This document shows, piece after piece, positions 16,006-54,589 of a stretch of DNA of 64,000 nt. Under the pieces are notes generated by a model. The model worked only from the letters and a program-made list of their open reading frames with translations. It was not told the origin of the DNA and did no database searches. Each line of letters begins with the position of its first letter. Position 1 is the stretch's first letter. Origin of the DNA: Perca fluviatilis. Lineage: Eukaryota > Chordata > Actinopteri > Perciformes > Percidae. The translations under genes were made by a program, and so were the position numbers. The DNA is taken from contig NC_053114.1 of assembly GCF_010015445.1 (NCBI RefSeq), forward strand, positions 30,652,579 to 30,716,578, in the 5' to 3' direction.

Positions 16006-17024
16006 TTAAGTCTTAATGGACTTATTTTATTATCTTATGAACAAATAAAGCTTTGTGTGATGTCTTTTCAAGTGACAAGCAAGGATGATCATATTTTGTT
16101 GTGTAAGGCCAAAAAAGGATCAGAACATTAGTTCCTGTAATTCCTCAAATAGCCCGGGGTAGATACAGAGAAAAGCCGGGGGAGCTGCAGCACATGGAGC
16201 TGGAATTGGAAACCCACGCACGGCTGAGCAGCACCTGGTGAGCTGCACGAGCCAGCTGAGCTGTCCTATGCAGAACAACTGCTGCCTCGACTGGTGGGGT
16301 TGACCCACTGTTTAGTTTTAAGTAGAACAATGCATTAAGAAAAGAAATATTAGTTACTGATCACAGAGAGATTACACTGTCCAAAGGAATATGGTGAAAA
16401 TAATCTAAAATCAAAAGGCTTAAAACGTATCATATACGGCCACCAAAGGTCAAGAATGAACAGACATGAACATGTCTAAAGGGAGAGCATAATTCACAAG
16501 ATATATTTCAGTTTTATTCAGTTGTATTTTACAGCATAGCTTTGCCTCTTGTGCTTGTACTGCTTTTAAATCACTTTTAGAACACATCAAACATACAGCA
16601 TGATGATTTAAATATCTAAATAGGTTGATTGACACATGCTCAATTTATCTTGATAGACTCTCAACCTGCCCCACAAGAGCAACAAACACTTAAAAGGGAT
16701 GATAAATCAATCAATTGCATTCATTTACTGCTTGGCCATGACCCGTCTATGTGCCAGCAGATGGGACAATGTGAAGAGTCTAGTTGTAGGAGAAGCTCAG
16801 TGCACAGTCAACACAACCTACCAACAGCTGAATACACATTCCTCACATCATTACCAAGAAGTTTTATTTTGGTATGATGGATTGAACATTGATCCCACTA
16901 ACCTGAGCAGTGAACACTTCTGAGCCTGGCTGTAGCTCAAAGCATGAAGCATCAACGCCACCTACTGACAGCCTGACATACTGCATGGAAACACAGTTGT
17001 GAGACAAACACAGTGTTTTAACCC

Positions 17025-17149
<125 letters not shown>

Positions 17150-18389
17150 TAAATATGTTCCAATGTAATACTAGTGTACGCTGTATGTGCCTAAACAGAC
17201 TTAACAAACAAACAGACAAAAAGTCTTCCCACAAATAAAAACTATTAACATCTTACTTTAATTACTTTTACAGATAATAATTTAGCAAACAAAAAAATAA
17301 TAAAAAATCTATCATACATCATTTAGGTGATATTATTTATAACTTATACAAGTTTAAAAAATAACAACCTTCAGTCTTCTGTGATCTGTTAAAAGACATG
17401 GATGTATCATTATTTGGCAAACTTACGAGCACCGTCAGTGTTTACTTTACTTTATTAACAAAACATGAATTATTTCTATTTAATTTGAATGGGCAGGGTT
17501 TTGGTAATATTACCAACTTACTTCCACAGGAACCACAACACAAGTCTCTGGACATGTGATGTTCAGAGACAAGGTCCAAGGCAATCAATAATTTATTAAT
17601 ACACAATAGAAGACAGAAAGAAATAGACAATACAAATATGGGAAATATAGTTTTAAATATAGTTTTGTTATAGTACAGAGACTTAAATAATATGTGATCA
17701 TTTGGAAATATTTCTATATATGCTGTGCTGCAAAGCAATGTTGCTTAGAGCTTCTCATCAGACAACTAGTTGTAGTCACAAGCAATTCTAGAAACAATCC
17801 AATCTACAGTCCCTTTAGAGCGGTGGGGAATTCAAACTAAGGGCATTTGCATGTCTGGTGTTAAAACTCCGCTCCAGACTCCCCCTGAGCAGTGAAGTGG
17901 GCATTTACCAGGCAAATATTTACTGAGAAGAATCCTTACTTCTTAGCCGGGCCCTCTAAGCCAGCTATAATATTTACCTGGCTAACATGTACGTGGTTTT
18001 AGGGCTGTTTACATAGAATTTAACGTTGGCCAAGTGTACACTCTGTAAACACTGACCAATGAAGAGAGCATGGAAGAGACGATCACGTCACACACTGACA
18101 GACACAGTGGTCAACAGTATACAGTCAGAAATGCTGTACACTCACATGTTTAAGTTGTAATGTTGGTTTCTGTTTTTTCCACCGTTTATAGATTAGACCA
18201 AGAAAGTAAAAAATTAAAGGATTAGTGATTTTAGACAATGGGATACTTGTTAAGAGGGGGGGTGAGATCATGACACAGACCAGCTCTGACTTTGATGACA
18301 TGTCTCCTGTACCCTTCCTCCCCGAGAGCAGCAGAACATCTACCAGAAAAAGGCTGTTTAGCAGGCCTCAAACAACTTTCCCAAGTCAC

Positions 18390-18395
18390 TTTATT
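18390..18395 (-). terminator. Candidate polyadenylation signal of abcb10
   Basis: AATAAA on the minus strand, followed by a second overlapping copy (TTTATTTATTT on plus), about 1 kb after the abcb10 stop. It is the clearest hexamer pair in the region, but its use is unproven. Confidence 0.4.
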
Positions 18396-19393
18396 TATTT
18401 TGACATATAAAATATGGTAAAGTTGAGCAGTTTCAGAGCTGACACTTAAACCCAGAGAAAGAAAAACTAACTGAATCTAAACACAAACCCATCCCAGTGT
18501 AAATATGATCAACTGAGATCAAATCCTTGATGAGAGAAATCATGTTGTTAGATGTGTAGCACCTCAGCAGTGGACAATGACTAATATTTTTCATGGCAGA
18601 TGGGCATACATTAACTTCATGTCCTTATAGTGTTCGGTCCTGTTTTACAACAACACAAATAGCTGCTTCATTTGGCGGGTTTAAACCCCAAAATGACTGT
18701 AAAAGGCTCTGCATGTAAGCTTCAAGTTTTAAAAATCCATAATATGTCGACACAAATACACATTTAGCAGTTCTGTATACATGATACTGGACTGTTTTTG
18801 GTTTGGTTGTAAAAATCATCAAGTGATAACAGACTACAGTGTGCCATAGGAGTGAAAGAAAGTAATTTCCACCAGATTCATTCAGTTACATTAACCTATT
18901 TAAAACAGGATTTTGGCTTTCCCTGAAAAGTATGGTAGTGACAATGATTTATGATATATTATGTATCCTTTTCACTCTCATTCAGACCGTGTCTTTTAGC
19001 GCATAATTAGATATTTGTAAAATAAAGCACCTCTAGGAGCTCTCTGATCCATGTTCCAGTTCTTAGGTCTTCGCTGTGGATTACCCTGTCTGTTTCCTTT
19101 CCAAAGGGCTCTTCACGTGGTGCCAAATAGTTCTTTCAGCAGTGTAAAAACACCTGCAGCATTTAAGAAACCCATTTAATGTTTCTCAGTGGTTTTCCGT
19201 TCTCCTCTCTCTAGTGTGTATCTGTAGTCCTTACAGATGAAGTTCTGCTTTCCTTCAGCTTTTATCAATCTCTATTAATTCCAGGCAATATCTTCCCCCC
19301 CCCTTCTAGATCAAAGCCACTTTTCTCCAGGAATTGATCTCACCTCCTGGTTTCTCCCTCTTCCTCATCCACTCCTCTGTAGTCCCTGTCCTC

Positions 19394-32103
<12,710 letters not shown>

Positions 32104-33060
32104 CGTCCGAGTTGAATTGTTGATAATAGCTCAAGTTAAAAGAAATATTTTTGTTCCTTAGTGGTCAGTCAGATTCAGCAAACGATGGTGTGTCGAGGTG
32201 TTTCTTGTTGAGTCAGTCCACTCAGAGAAACATTAGTCCCATAGCCCGGTAGGTCAAAGCACCGCATCCATAGCCGAGCAGTTGTAGAGCTTCTTGCCGC
32301 TACATTGCAGAGTTTAGACCGTTATTGTCCGTTTTATCTGCGCCTGACAGCCGCCTTAACACAGTTTATCTCTTATCAATGAACTGCTAACAACACCCTG
32401 CCTGTCACTGTCATCTGTCGCTGAACATTTGGTTGGCAGGCGGGTGAAGTGGAAACACAAGCTGCCGAAGATCGACAAACACCTAATCCACTCTGAGAAT
32501 TGCACCTTTACAGCCTGGGAATAGTCTTAAAGTGTAGAAACAAGAAAGGTGACCCTGGTTTGGTTCTTATGTACGTACGATTCCTCCTCCTCCTCGACAA
32601 ATGAATCCAATGGCTGACGGTATAAAGCAAACTTTCCCAGGCATAACCAAACACACACAGATCGTCAAATCTCTAGCCATAAGTGTTTCGTGAATGAGTT
32701 GTGAAAGGTTCTAAAACAAAACATAACAACATTTGTACTCAAAAAAAGCAAAGTCTATTTTTGTTTTTATCTAGTTCATACAGACATTCATGCCTAAGAA
32801 TAGGGTGGCATGGGATAACGTTATTATTAGCTAGCTAAATTATTTAGTTTTTAACATAGTTGAAATGAATTGCTGAATTAATTAATGTTGTTGTTTTGTT
32901 GTTTTATTAATTATTATAATTATTTTAACAGTCTATGATTTATAAACATCGAAAAAAACATTAAAAAATGATTTCTACCAGGGTCTGTGGCATGTGAATG
33001 AGCCAAACGTTGGCAGACTCATTAAATCGTCTTTCGATTCCTTCTGCCTGGCCGGCAGGG
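32104..33060. promoter_or_regulatory. Divergent abcb10/urb2 promoter region
   Basis: The abcb10 start codon (32103, minus) and the urb2 leader exon (ending 33120, plus) are head to head, about 1 kb apart. The region must hold both start sites. I see no TATA box that clearly serves either gene. The segment nearer abcb10 is the more CG-containing part. A shared bidirectional promoter is inference. Confidence 0.55.
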
Positions 33061-33120
33061 TGAAAGTTGAAAGTTCGTCCACTTCTGAAACAACAGCAGA
33101 CACGTGCAGATTAAAAAGCG
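33000..33120 (+). other. urb2: urb2 non-coding leader exon
   Basis: A strong donor (AAAAAGCG|GTAAGTC) at 33120/33121 precedes the acceptor CTCTCTTCAG (exon from 33807), and the first urb2 ATG comes 22 bp into that next exon. The 5' end of the leader is not determinable. A short reading frame begins at 32994, but when spliced it stops before the urb2 ATG. Confidence 0.55.
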
Positions 33121-33561
33121 GTAAGTCTATTAAACTAAGTAAACACAAGTTCATGAAACTATCCTTAAACAAGGAACATTGAAGCTAAGTGATGGTTTGT
33201 TTGCCTGCAAACTAGAAGCAGTTACAGTATTAGCTTGTACATACTTACGCAAGAACATGTTATGTAGCTAGTTGTCGTTAGCTGTAAAGTATGTTGGTTT
33301 GTAGAGGATAACGTTATCAGACAGACTTGAACAGATCGGAAAAGTAAAAATTCTTTGCCTTTGCTTTTAACTTTAACCAATATCGTGTTGAAAATGAGTG
33401 TTTGTTAAATTTGGTCGTATGTGTGGGGCTCAGGGCTGCAAGTTACTAGAATGAGAACAAAATATACGTATATCTAAAATAAGAAGAGACATATCTGTTG
33501 TGGGTGGTTTTTGGTTGCATTGTGGAACAAACCTGATTTTCTGTCACTATTTTCTCAGTCT

Positions 33562-33563
<2 letters not shown>

Positions 33564-33639
<76 letters not shown>
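33564..33639. repeat. (GT)n microsatellite
   Basis: Pure GT, about 75 bp, in the urb2 leader intron. Confidence 0.97.
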
Positions 33640-33783
33640 TTTTATGTGTGGTGGATGTGGATTCTCTACAGTTCTGGGGTGTACATGGCTTTTAATGTAA
33701 GCACCACCATTTCCATGGTCATATAGAGATTTCCTCACCCTCTTCGTTAGTCTTAACCATGTAGTTTATCACTGTTAAAATAA

Positions 33784-47019
<13,236 letters not shown>

Positions 47020-47076
47020 GCTGTCACAACAAGCACTCTCAACCTTTTAGTTAAGATTTCAATTTAATTAGATCAG

Positions 47077-47082
47077 AATAAA
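47077..47082 (+). terminator. Putative polyadenylation signal of urb2
   Basis: AATAAA 58 bp after the urb2 stop codon, followed by a T-rich stretch (GTTCTTTCTGTGG). It gives a very short 3'UTR. Confidence 0.7.
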
Positions 47083-48897
47083 TGTTCTTTCTGTGGAAAA
47101 ATGTGTTTTTATATGTAATTTCTGCTTTTGAATGGGGACAGCTTGTGGATAACCTACTAACTAAAAAATTTAGTTTTTTTTTGTCTCCTGACAGTTTTTT
47201 GTTAACGACACAGTTGCACAGCCTGCTATACACACAGTAACTGGTTAATAATTGTTGCAAACACAAAGCCATCTACAGGTGGATCACTTTGGTTACACCC
47301 TGTAGCTTAAACATACAGCACATGGCTGACTGGAGGAATAGTAGCTGTTCTCAGGAGGCACACAGGGAAACTGTGTGAGGACCTTCTGACACTCTGATGA
47401 CGTCAATACAGGAAGTGGGCACTGTGTTTGAAAAGTGCTTCCTCGTCAGAAAGACCTGTCACTGTAACCCTGACAAATCATGTGTAAAATATTGTATATT
47501 TATTATTTTAAAATCATTTAATTGAATTACTGAAGAAAATATGGATTGCGTGAATTATACTTACATCTTTTCTATGTTGCTGTTTTTTTTTTTTTTTTTT
47601 TACCAAAACTCAATGATTTAGCCATGATTTAACCATTAGACTGTAACAGTCTGTGGAGTTAACAGGTTAATTTAAATACAATTCTGTCTCAAGCCTGTTT
47701 ATTTGCGTCATTTTGTGCACCGTATCGTCTTTTTTTTTTTTCATCCATATATATTTTGTGTGTATTTTTGCCTGTTATCGATTGAGTACAGTAGAGGATC
47801 AGACACAAACTGTTAAGTGAGATTAGAGCGGACAAAGCTGGATTTTAACCTGGGAGATTGCAGGTATCCATCATTTAGACTGCCAGGTCCACTGTGACCC
47901 CCACAGTATTGTTGTTTTCGCTACAATATTTCTAGTATAGAAGCTGACAAATATGGATGAATGAACTGTGCTTTTTTTAGATGCAAATTAATAATTAAAT
48001 AATACAGTCATAGCTGTGTTTCTGTAAACTAAAGAGGAAATGATCAATCAGATTTATGGAAAATCAAGAGATTTAATGGGTTTTTAGGGCCTTTACCTTA
48101 TGAAACTCATGAAGAGACTGACTGAAGAAGAGTTGCTATTGTTTCTATCACAACTTATTTGAACACATTGATTTTAAGAAAAACTCCTTTCTGTGGGTGT
48201 TTTGTGCTTTAGTTGCAGCAGGGCAACAACCTTTCGCATTTACTCTACAAGCATTTGAAAAACAAAAACAAACCTTTTAGTCGGGTGAAGGTATTAAAAG
48301 AGAATATGTGTCTAATGAGCTCTCCTATTTACTAATGAAGCAATATAAAACCTGTAAAGCTGTGATTGTGTGACGCCCCAGTAGACACACTGTGGCTATA
48401 ATAGCTGGTTGCTTTATGTTAGGATAAGTTGAACTGAAAGTTGTTTTATTTTGCTTTCAATGGATCAACTGAGCTGCTGATACAAAGGCCGGCAGTAAGT
48501 GACCGCACAGGGGTTCATGCTGCAAATTCATCATTTAAATTGACATTTGTGAGCAGTGCTAAAAAGGTTTAAAAAAACAGATTGACATTACTACTGTATG
48601 ATGATCTGGGGCTTTAATGTACTAAAGTAACTAAGAATAGAAGTCCACATATTTGTCTGACAGTTCAATGTTGCTGTCTGATAAATATAGTGTTGTTAAA
48701 AAAAAAAAAAAATGAATAAAGGGACTCTTGGCCACTGTGCCTGCAAGTACAATCTATACTTTCTCATATTACGGTAATTATGGTTTTGACAGGACTTGCT
48801 GAAAACTCCTTTCACAGGTGACAATGTTTCACCCAAGGTTTATGTGAATGCTTTGAAATGGGAAACATTTTTGAATTTACAGAAGAATATTAAAGCA

Positions 48898-49076
48898 GGC
48901 AACCTCTAGCTTACCCAGTAAGGGCGTTCGCCCCATGTTGGCTGAGTCCTGCAGTGGCGCAGGTTTGAATCTGACCTGCTCCCCTTCTCTGCGTGTCATC
49001 TCCCATCTCTCTCACCCTTTCCTGTCTATCCACTGTCACTGTACAATAAAAGGAAAATCCCCCAAAAAATAATCTA
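48898..49076 (+). mobile_element. Full-length tRNA-derived SINE with 17-bp target duplication
   Basis: Head CTCTAGCTTACCCAGTAAGG (A box), B box CAGGTTTGAATCTG, then CTGCGTGTCATCTCCC, a CT-rich body, TTTCCTGTCTATCCACTGTC and an AATAAAAGG tail. Flanks are AGAAGAATATTAAAGCA (48881-48897) and AGAAGAATATCAAAGCA (49077-49093), one mismatch. This is the mark of LINE-mediated retroposition. Confidence 0.9.
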
Positions 49077-49782
49077 AGAAGAATATCAAAGCAAAGTTTA
49101 AGAAAATGGAAGACCGTTTGTAAAACCTTATTTCCTCAAAGAGCCTTTTTGCTTCAGTGTAGCTTTACAAATGAGACATTTAATTAACAGTTTAGACAGG
49201 AAATGGTTTGAACACACCTTCCAAGCTCTCCTGCAGCAGCTCTCAGACATGTTGGACACTTGTTTTGTTCTGACCCGCCTGTCCCCTGTTTGTTCCTCTA
49301 CAAGGACTGAGGTATAAAGACTGAACAGGCCAGGTCTCCTTTGCCAGTTTCTGCAGAAAATGCTTGTTTTTTTTCTAGTCACCAGGTTTTAAAAAACAGC
49401 AGGTATAAAACAATGTTTAAAGAAATGTTCATGCATTTTGTAGTGCCACTATGTAAGTAGCATATGTAGCAATAGTGCTCACACACTTTTGTGAATGTTT
49501 TAATCCCTGTGTGGGATTTGTATTCAATTGCATTTATTATAAGAATGTTGCAGTGATACAAAACTGTCCAATATATAAAGATCAATGCTCAGAGGCTTAT
49601 GGAGGTACCATATAGTAAATGCATCACTACTAATCTGTTCAATATTCATTCAATATTATAAAGGTAGAAACAGATATCTAATATATATGTAAAATACATG
49701 TTACAAATAACCTATTGTGATGCTGGCAAACTAATAGAACAAGTATAACTGGTAGTTTGAAGCAGGTTTTCCAGGTTCTTTT

Positions 49783-49971
49783 TTTTTTAAGATTATTTTT
49801 TTGGGGCTTTTCCCTTTATTATATAGTAACAGTGGATAGACAGGAAATGGTGAGAGAGATGGGGGATGACACACAGCAAAGGGCAGCAGGTCAGATTCAA
49901 ACCAGCACTGCTGCAAAGGACTCAGCCTACATGGGACGAACGCTCTTACTGGGTGAGCTAGAGGCCGCCCC
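49783..49971 (-). mobile_element. Full-length tRNA-derived SINE with perfect 14-bp target duplication
   Basis: Minus strand: GCGGCCTCTAGCTCACCCAG (A box), GGTTTGAATCTGACC (B box), CCTTTGCTGTGTGTCATCCC, TTTCCTGTCTATCCACTG and TATATAATAAAGGGAAAAGC. Both flanks are TTCCAGGTTCTTTT (49769-49782, 49972-49985) without mismatch, so it is the youngest-looking SINE here. Confidence 0.92.
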
Positions 49972-50310
49972 TTCCAGGTTCTTTTACACAATCAAATGTG
50001 TATGCTTCATATTTATATAGGGATAACAGACCAACACCTGTTAAACATAATTAACAAAAAATGTATAAAGGGGAATATGAGTCAAAGTCACTTCGATAGA
50101 CAGGATATTTAAGAGCTGTTGGTAGCATTGCAATATTAACCTTATTTAGTCTGTCTTATTTTTCTGATTGTTTTGTGCCGTTACATACAAAACAAAACTT
50201 TTACTGATATTTGCAAAACCTGTGATTTCACTTACTCAGCTGGTATGTATTTGTTGTCATTCTGCTGAAATTTGACCCATGAATAAGGTCTCTTTTGCAC
50301 TTTGGCAGAT

Positions 50311-50485
50311 GCTTTTTTAGGCCTTTATTTCCACAGGACAGTTGAAGACATGAAAGGGGAGAGAGAGAGGGGGGGAATGACATGCAGCGAAGGGCCGCAC
50401 GTGAGAGTCGAACCCGTGGCTGCTGCATCAAGGAGTAAACCTCTATATATGTGCGCCTGCTCTACCAACTGAGCTAACCTGGCCA
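50311..50485 (-). mobile_element. tRNA-derived SINE, second subfamily
   Basis: Minus strand: GGTTAGCTCAGTTGGTAGAG (near-perfect tRNA A box), GCGGCACA-like arm, B box ACGGGTTCGACTCTC, CCCTTCGCTGCATGTCATTC, CT-rich body and GTGGAAATAAAGGCC tail. The tRNA head is close to a real tRNA, but the CT body and tail mark a SINE. I see no clear target duplication. Confidence 0.85.
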
Positions 50486-50859
50486 CACTGGCTGACGATT
50501 TAATGACCGTTTAATTCCAATGTACAAGATTTCTGTTTTAAACAAAAAGACTGACATCAGTTAGCTTCTAATTATGTTCTTATATTGTACTCATGAAAGA
50601 TGATAATGAAAAACAAACATGTTAACCTTATTTAGAGTAACTCTTTATAGGCACTACATCCCAGTTGAGATGACCGACAAGCTCACAGCCAGACTGGTTG
50701 CCTCTCCTCTCTATTTCTGGAAGAGTCCTTGAAAGCCACATTTGAGACCCTCATAACAGTTATTCAGGACACGAGGCAAAGGGCAAAAGATTAAAACCTC
50801 TTTTACTTCTGTGTTGCTAAACTTGCACAACATCTATTTCACTTCTTACCCCGCCCCCT

Positions 50860-50863
<4 letters not shown>

Positions 50864-50915
<52 letters not shown>
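50864..50915. repeat. (CT)n microsatellite
   Basis: Pure CT, about 50 bp. Confidence 0.97.
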
Positions 50916-50917
<2 letters not shown>

Positions 50918-51499
50918 AGTCAGTTTGACTTCCTTCCATCCATCCATGCTGACACTACTGTAGGTAACATAAACATACTGAGTCTCTCTTCAGACCACCG
51001 TAGCGGGAGCAGCAATGAATATAGGCTATGTGTTTGTGTAATACTACTGGGACACTCTTTGGAGGCACAGCACAAAGTGTGTATTGATAGCATTTTTTTT
51101 TTTACTGCGGGGCATTTTGCTCTCCAGTCAAAAATCACATTTTGTCACCATTAAAATGAAATATGTCAGAGGCAGATTGAACCACGCTGAACATGAATGA
51201 GAACTTTTAGTTCAGCCAAAGGGGTTTCAGCTGAGCTCTATCTCAGAGAGTTGATCTGCGTGCCACAGAACATAGACATATCTATTTGAACTGCACCTTT
51301 TAATAATTAAATGTTGACTTGTTCCAAAATGTCTCAGAATATTTTAAGATAAAAAAAAAAAAAGATCCATCATTTACAACATGAGGGGACACTTAATGCT
51401 TCCTTCCTGAAGGCCCATTCCTGATGCTTTAATGGCCCCAAAAACCTTCTTGTTTTTTCCATCGGCTTCTTACAGTGGTGGAAGAATTGAAATAGTTTA

Positions 51500-51905
51500 C
51501 ATAAAGGTCACATATTATGCTCTTTTTTAGGTTCATATTAGTTTTTGAGGTTTCTACTAGAACACGTTTCCATGCTTTAATGTTCAAAAAACACATTATC
51601 TTTCTCATACTGTCTGTCTCGATATACGTGTATTCACCCTCTGTCTGAAACGCTCCGTTTTAGCGCCTGTCTCTTAAAGCCCCTCTCCTGAAAAAGCCCA
51701 GGCTGCTCTGATTGGTCAGCATTTCTGGGTCTTCCGCATCTGCGCTCTCGGCATCTCTGAACCATCATTGCAGCCGTGGAACGAGTTTAACAGCACTGCG
51801 AAGGCACTTTCTACCTATATGTAGTATAGTTGTGATATCACAACGTACGGCTCGTTTAAAAACATAGTTTTTGAAAGGCACACTTTTTGAATTACTGCAT
51901 TCAGA
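51500..51905. repeat. Dispersed teleost repeat relic (AAAGGTCACATATTATGCTC type)
   Basis: Contains AAAGGTCACATATTATGCTC, ATTCACCCTCTGTCTGAAAC, CGCTCCGTTTTAGCGCC and CAGGCTGCTCTGATTGGTCA. I recognise this word order as a common fish non-autonomous element. The ends are eroded and no duplication is visible. Confidence 0.6.
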
Positions 51906-52837
51906 TTTTCCTTTAAGAAAAAGTACAAAAGCATTATTAGCAAAATGTACTCAAACTATCAAAAAGGTGACATTTCCACATACACACACACCGCTGTTGA
52001 ACAAAGAGTGTTGAACTCTTAATGAATAATACTTAGCAATGTTTTTTTCAAACTTTGACTCTGATTGTTACATATTTATTATGGCTATTTGATGTTATAG
52101 AAAAATACTTGAGGTTTGAAACCACATCTGCAGGGGCTTTAAAGAAAATCCCAAACCTAACTTAATTTAATTCTTAACTTTCATGTGTTCTCTTCCTCAT
52201 AATCAGGACAGACCATCTCATGAACTGTGTTATATACCATTTTACAATTATGAGAAACTTCATCATAAATACTGTGATTCCTCTGACATTTAGAATAGGA
52301 CCAAGTACACACATACACAACAAGGCACGATTCAAAATGTTCACTGAAATTTGCACACTGAAATTGTGACTAAAATTGTGACTTTCTAGACATTTCATCA
52401 TTGCTATTTTTTACTGGAAGCGACCTTCCAGTTAAAAAAGCCTTTTAGTGGTTTTATTGGATGTCCTTTCTGTCACATGTAGCCTGCTATAAACACTGTT
52501 TTAGGACGTTTCCACAACACTAGTAAATATTAGGTTCTGGTGTGCCATACAGAGTCAAAAACATGCACAAATCTAATTCCAGTTTGAACTTAAGTCCCAC
52601 CTAATTGCATACCAGTCAGTCTGGGACCCAACCTGTGTGATCCAGACAGGTTTGAGTACAGAAGTACTGCAGCTGATGTGCTGAGACCTAGAAAAAAGAA
52701 GTTTGGGTTGAGAAGCTAATGGTAAATATGTTTGTGATTGTTTGGTTTAGTTTGGCATTCTACAAAGGGCTTTCACTAAAGGGTAATGTCATTATTGATT
52801 ACTGTGCTGATTATTTTCTTGATTAATAATTTAAATA

Positions 52838-53010
52838 ATGAAAAGGAAGGGAAGGGAGAAATGAAGGAAAGGTCTGAAAGGAAAGAAGGAAGAAAGGGAG
52901 AAATGAAGGGATGGAAGGAAGAAATAAAGGGAAGGAAGGAAGGAAGGAAGAAAGGAAGGAAGGAAGGAAGGGACAGAGGAAGGAAGGGAGGGAGGAAAGA
53001 AAGAAAGGAG
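52838..53010. repeat. GGAA/GAAGG purine repeat
   Basis: Imperfect tetranucleotide array (GGAAGGAAGGAAGGAAG with AAAG and GGGA variants). The short open frames through it are artefacts. Confidence 0.93.
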
Positions 53011-53089
53011 ATTATGGACTATATATATACACAACTAGATTCAGAACCAGAGAAGGTAAAGAGAAATATTTTGTTTTCGCTTATTTAAC

Positions 53090-54070
53090 CCGGGTTAAAG
53101 TGTCTCTGGCGCCCCTAGCGTCTCGTCGGAGCACATGCAGCTCCACGCCAGACAGTGACACCATAGCATGATGATCACAGATGTTCTCTTTCAGCTCTCG
53201 GAGCTCTCTTAATACATCCATGCCGGAGCCTAACAGATTTTTTACAAAAATCATTTCCTACAAAAATCATTTCCTACAGGGACTGTCCCCACCCCCTCTA
53301 GGCTACTCCGCTTTAGCACGAAACCGCACGGCACGGCTCGACTCGCTGCCAGCTGCCAGCCGGGGCCCTCCTCCAGGGCTGCCTGAGCCGGCTTTTGATT
53401 GGATTAGAGTGGGCTAGCCTTTGCCCTCTAACCCCGCTGATGTGGGCTGGCTGCTTCCTGCTCCCTCCGATCCCCCTGACCGACTGACGAAGCCTGCCGA
53501 AGCCGCACGGCGAAGCGCCCTGCACGGACACAACCGACCTGAACGAGCCGCTACAGCCCGACCAGAGCAGAGCCACAAAACACACAGGCAGGCGGACGAA
53601 AAAACTAGGCAGCCATGCGGAGGAAATCGAGGATACTGATATGTTTTGCGGTGCTGTGGGTGCTGGGGATAGCCTACTACTTCTACTCGGGGACAGCGTT
53701 GAGTCGAAAGGTAGGATTTCCGTTCCTCGACTGCTTTTTCTGGCTACACAGTCCGTCTCGGTGTCCGTGTGGATGTTGTCTTCGCGGACAAAGCGATGAT
53801 GGAGCAGTGTGACTTGGCGCTGTTGGGTCTCTTTCCTTCTTTTCTGCTCAGTTTTTGCGGCTGCACCGATGCTGGGATGTGATAAAAGGCCCGCTAGTAT
53901 CAGTGGGCAGGCATTGATTTGTTGGAAATGAGTGTAGACAAGGGCAGCGGGGTAGCGGGGCTGGCCGGGTCGGCGTGCACAGACCTCCCGCTGTGCCGGC
54001 GATTGCCTTCCCGAAGTGGAAGCGGTCGGAGCACGTCCACGCCGGGCAGCCTGTCAACCACTTTGAGCGC
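53090..54070. promoter_or_regulatory. CpG-rich island at the galnt2 promoter
   Basis: A sharp rise in G+C and CG dinucleotides (e.g. GAAGCCGCACGGCGAAGCGC) spans the galnt2 first exon, unlike the AT-rich DNA on either side. No TATA box is seen. This is the usual form of a housekeeping-gene promoter. A 16-17 bp direct repeat (TTTCCTACAAAAATCA) lies at about 53240-53275. Confidence 0.7.
53615..53710 (+). CDS. galnt2: Polypeptide GalNAc-transferase 2, exon 1 only
   Basis: Partial gene: the first coding exon gives 32 codons ending at the donor AAAG|GTAGGATT. It reads [20 protein letters not shown] followed by [12 protein letters not shown], matching the GALNT2 start: a short basic cytoplasmic tail, then a type II membrane anchor (about residues 7-24) for the Golgi. 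The enzyme adds the first GalNAc to Ser/Thr in mucin-type O-glycosylation. The catalytic and lectin domains are encoded beyond the window. It follows urb2 on the same strand, as in human. Confidence 0.93.
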
Positions 54071-54589
54071 TGCTTTATGTGAGAGCAGAATAAAGGTGAA
54101 AGCACAGATAGTGATTGTTATTAATATTAGGCTGCTGGCCTGGCTCACAGGGCCGGGGGGGTGGAGGGGGGGTTAGCCTATAGAGCACGTCAGCACAAGC
54201 GACTGCTGCTCCCAGAAATGAGCAGAGATCAGGAAGTGTGCAGCTTAACGCTGAGTTAAATCACTGATACACCATGTCAGGATGTGATTTTAATAGGGCT
54301 TTAAACATTTTTTTTTTTTTTTTTTACTACTGTGGGAACAACCTAGATTTAGTTTAACCTGCTGTCATGTCCAGATTTTCTGTCGGCAGATGGCCAAGCT
54401 GTGTGAAAACATTTTAACATTTTTATTTATACACTCAGATGCCAGATTTGTACACCAAGTTTAAATTAATGCAGTCTATAATGTTGTTATAATGTTCAGT
54501 TTTTGTCGAAGCTGTTTGGAGATACAACTTTGTTTCTGATATTGTATCTACCCCATTTAGCCTACAAGTGTGGACTAAATATTAGAAAC

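Larger units (their letters stand above)
47083..53090. other. Spacer between urb2 and galnt2
   Basis: About 6 kb with no supportable exon. It carries three SINEs (48898, 49783, 50311), a CT microsatellite, a dispersed repeat relic (51500-51905) and a GGAA-type tract. The rest (47100-48880, 52000-52800) is AT-rich and I see nothing in it. Confidence 0.6.

Noticed and set aside
32994..33182. Short open frame at the urb2 leader, considered as an alternative urb2 N-terminus
   Set aside because: When the leader donor at 33120 is joined to the acceptor at 33806 this frame meets a stop before the urb2 ATG. At most it is an upstream ORF.
48898..50485. Possible tRNA genes (good A and B boxes)
   Set aside because: The heads continue into a shared CT-rich body and retroposon tail and, for two, are flanked by target duplications; they are SINEs. 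No true tRNA cloverleaf was found in the window.
52786..53171. Frames rich in Lys-Glu-Gly-Arg
   Set aside because: They translate the GGAA/GAAGG repeat.
53848..54176. Frames on both strands just after galnt2 exon 1
   Set aside because: They reflect the GC-rich island; no homology is recognised and exon 1 ends at a proper donor before them.
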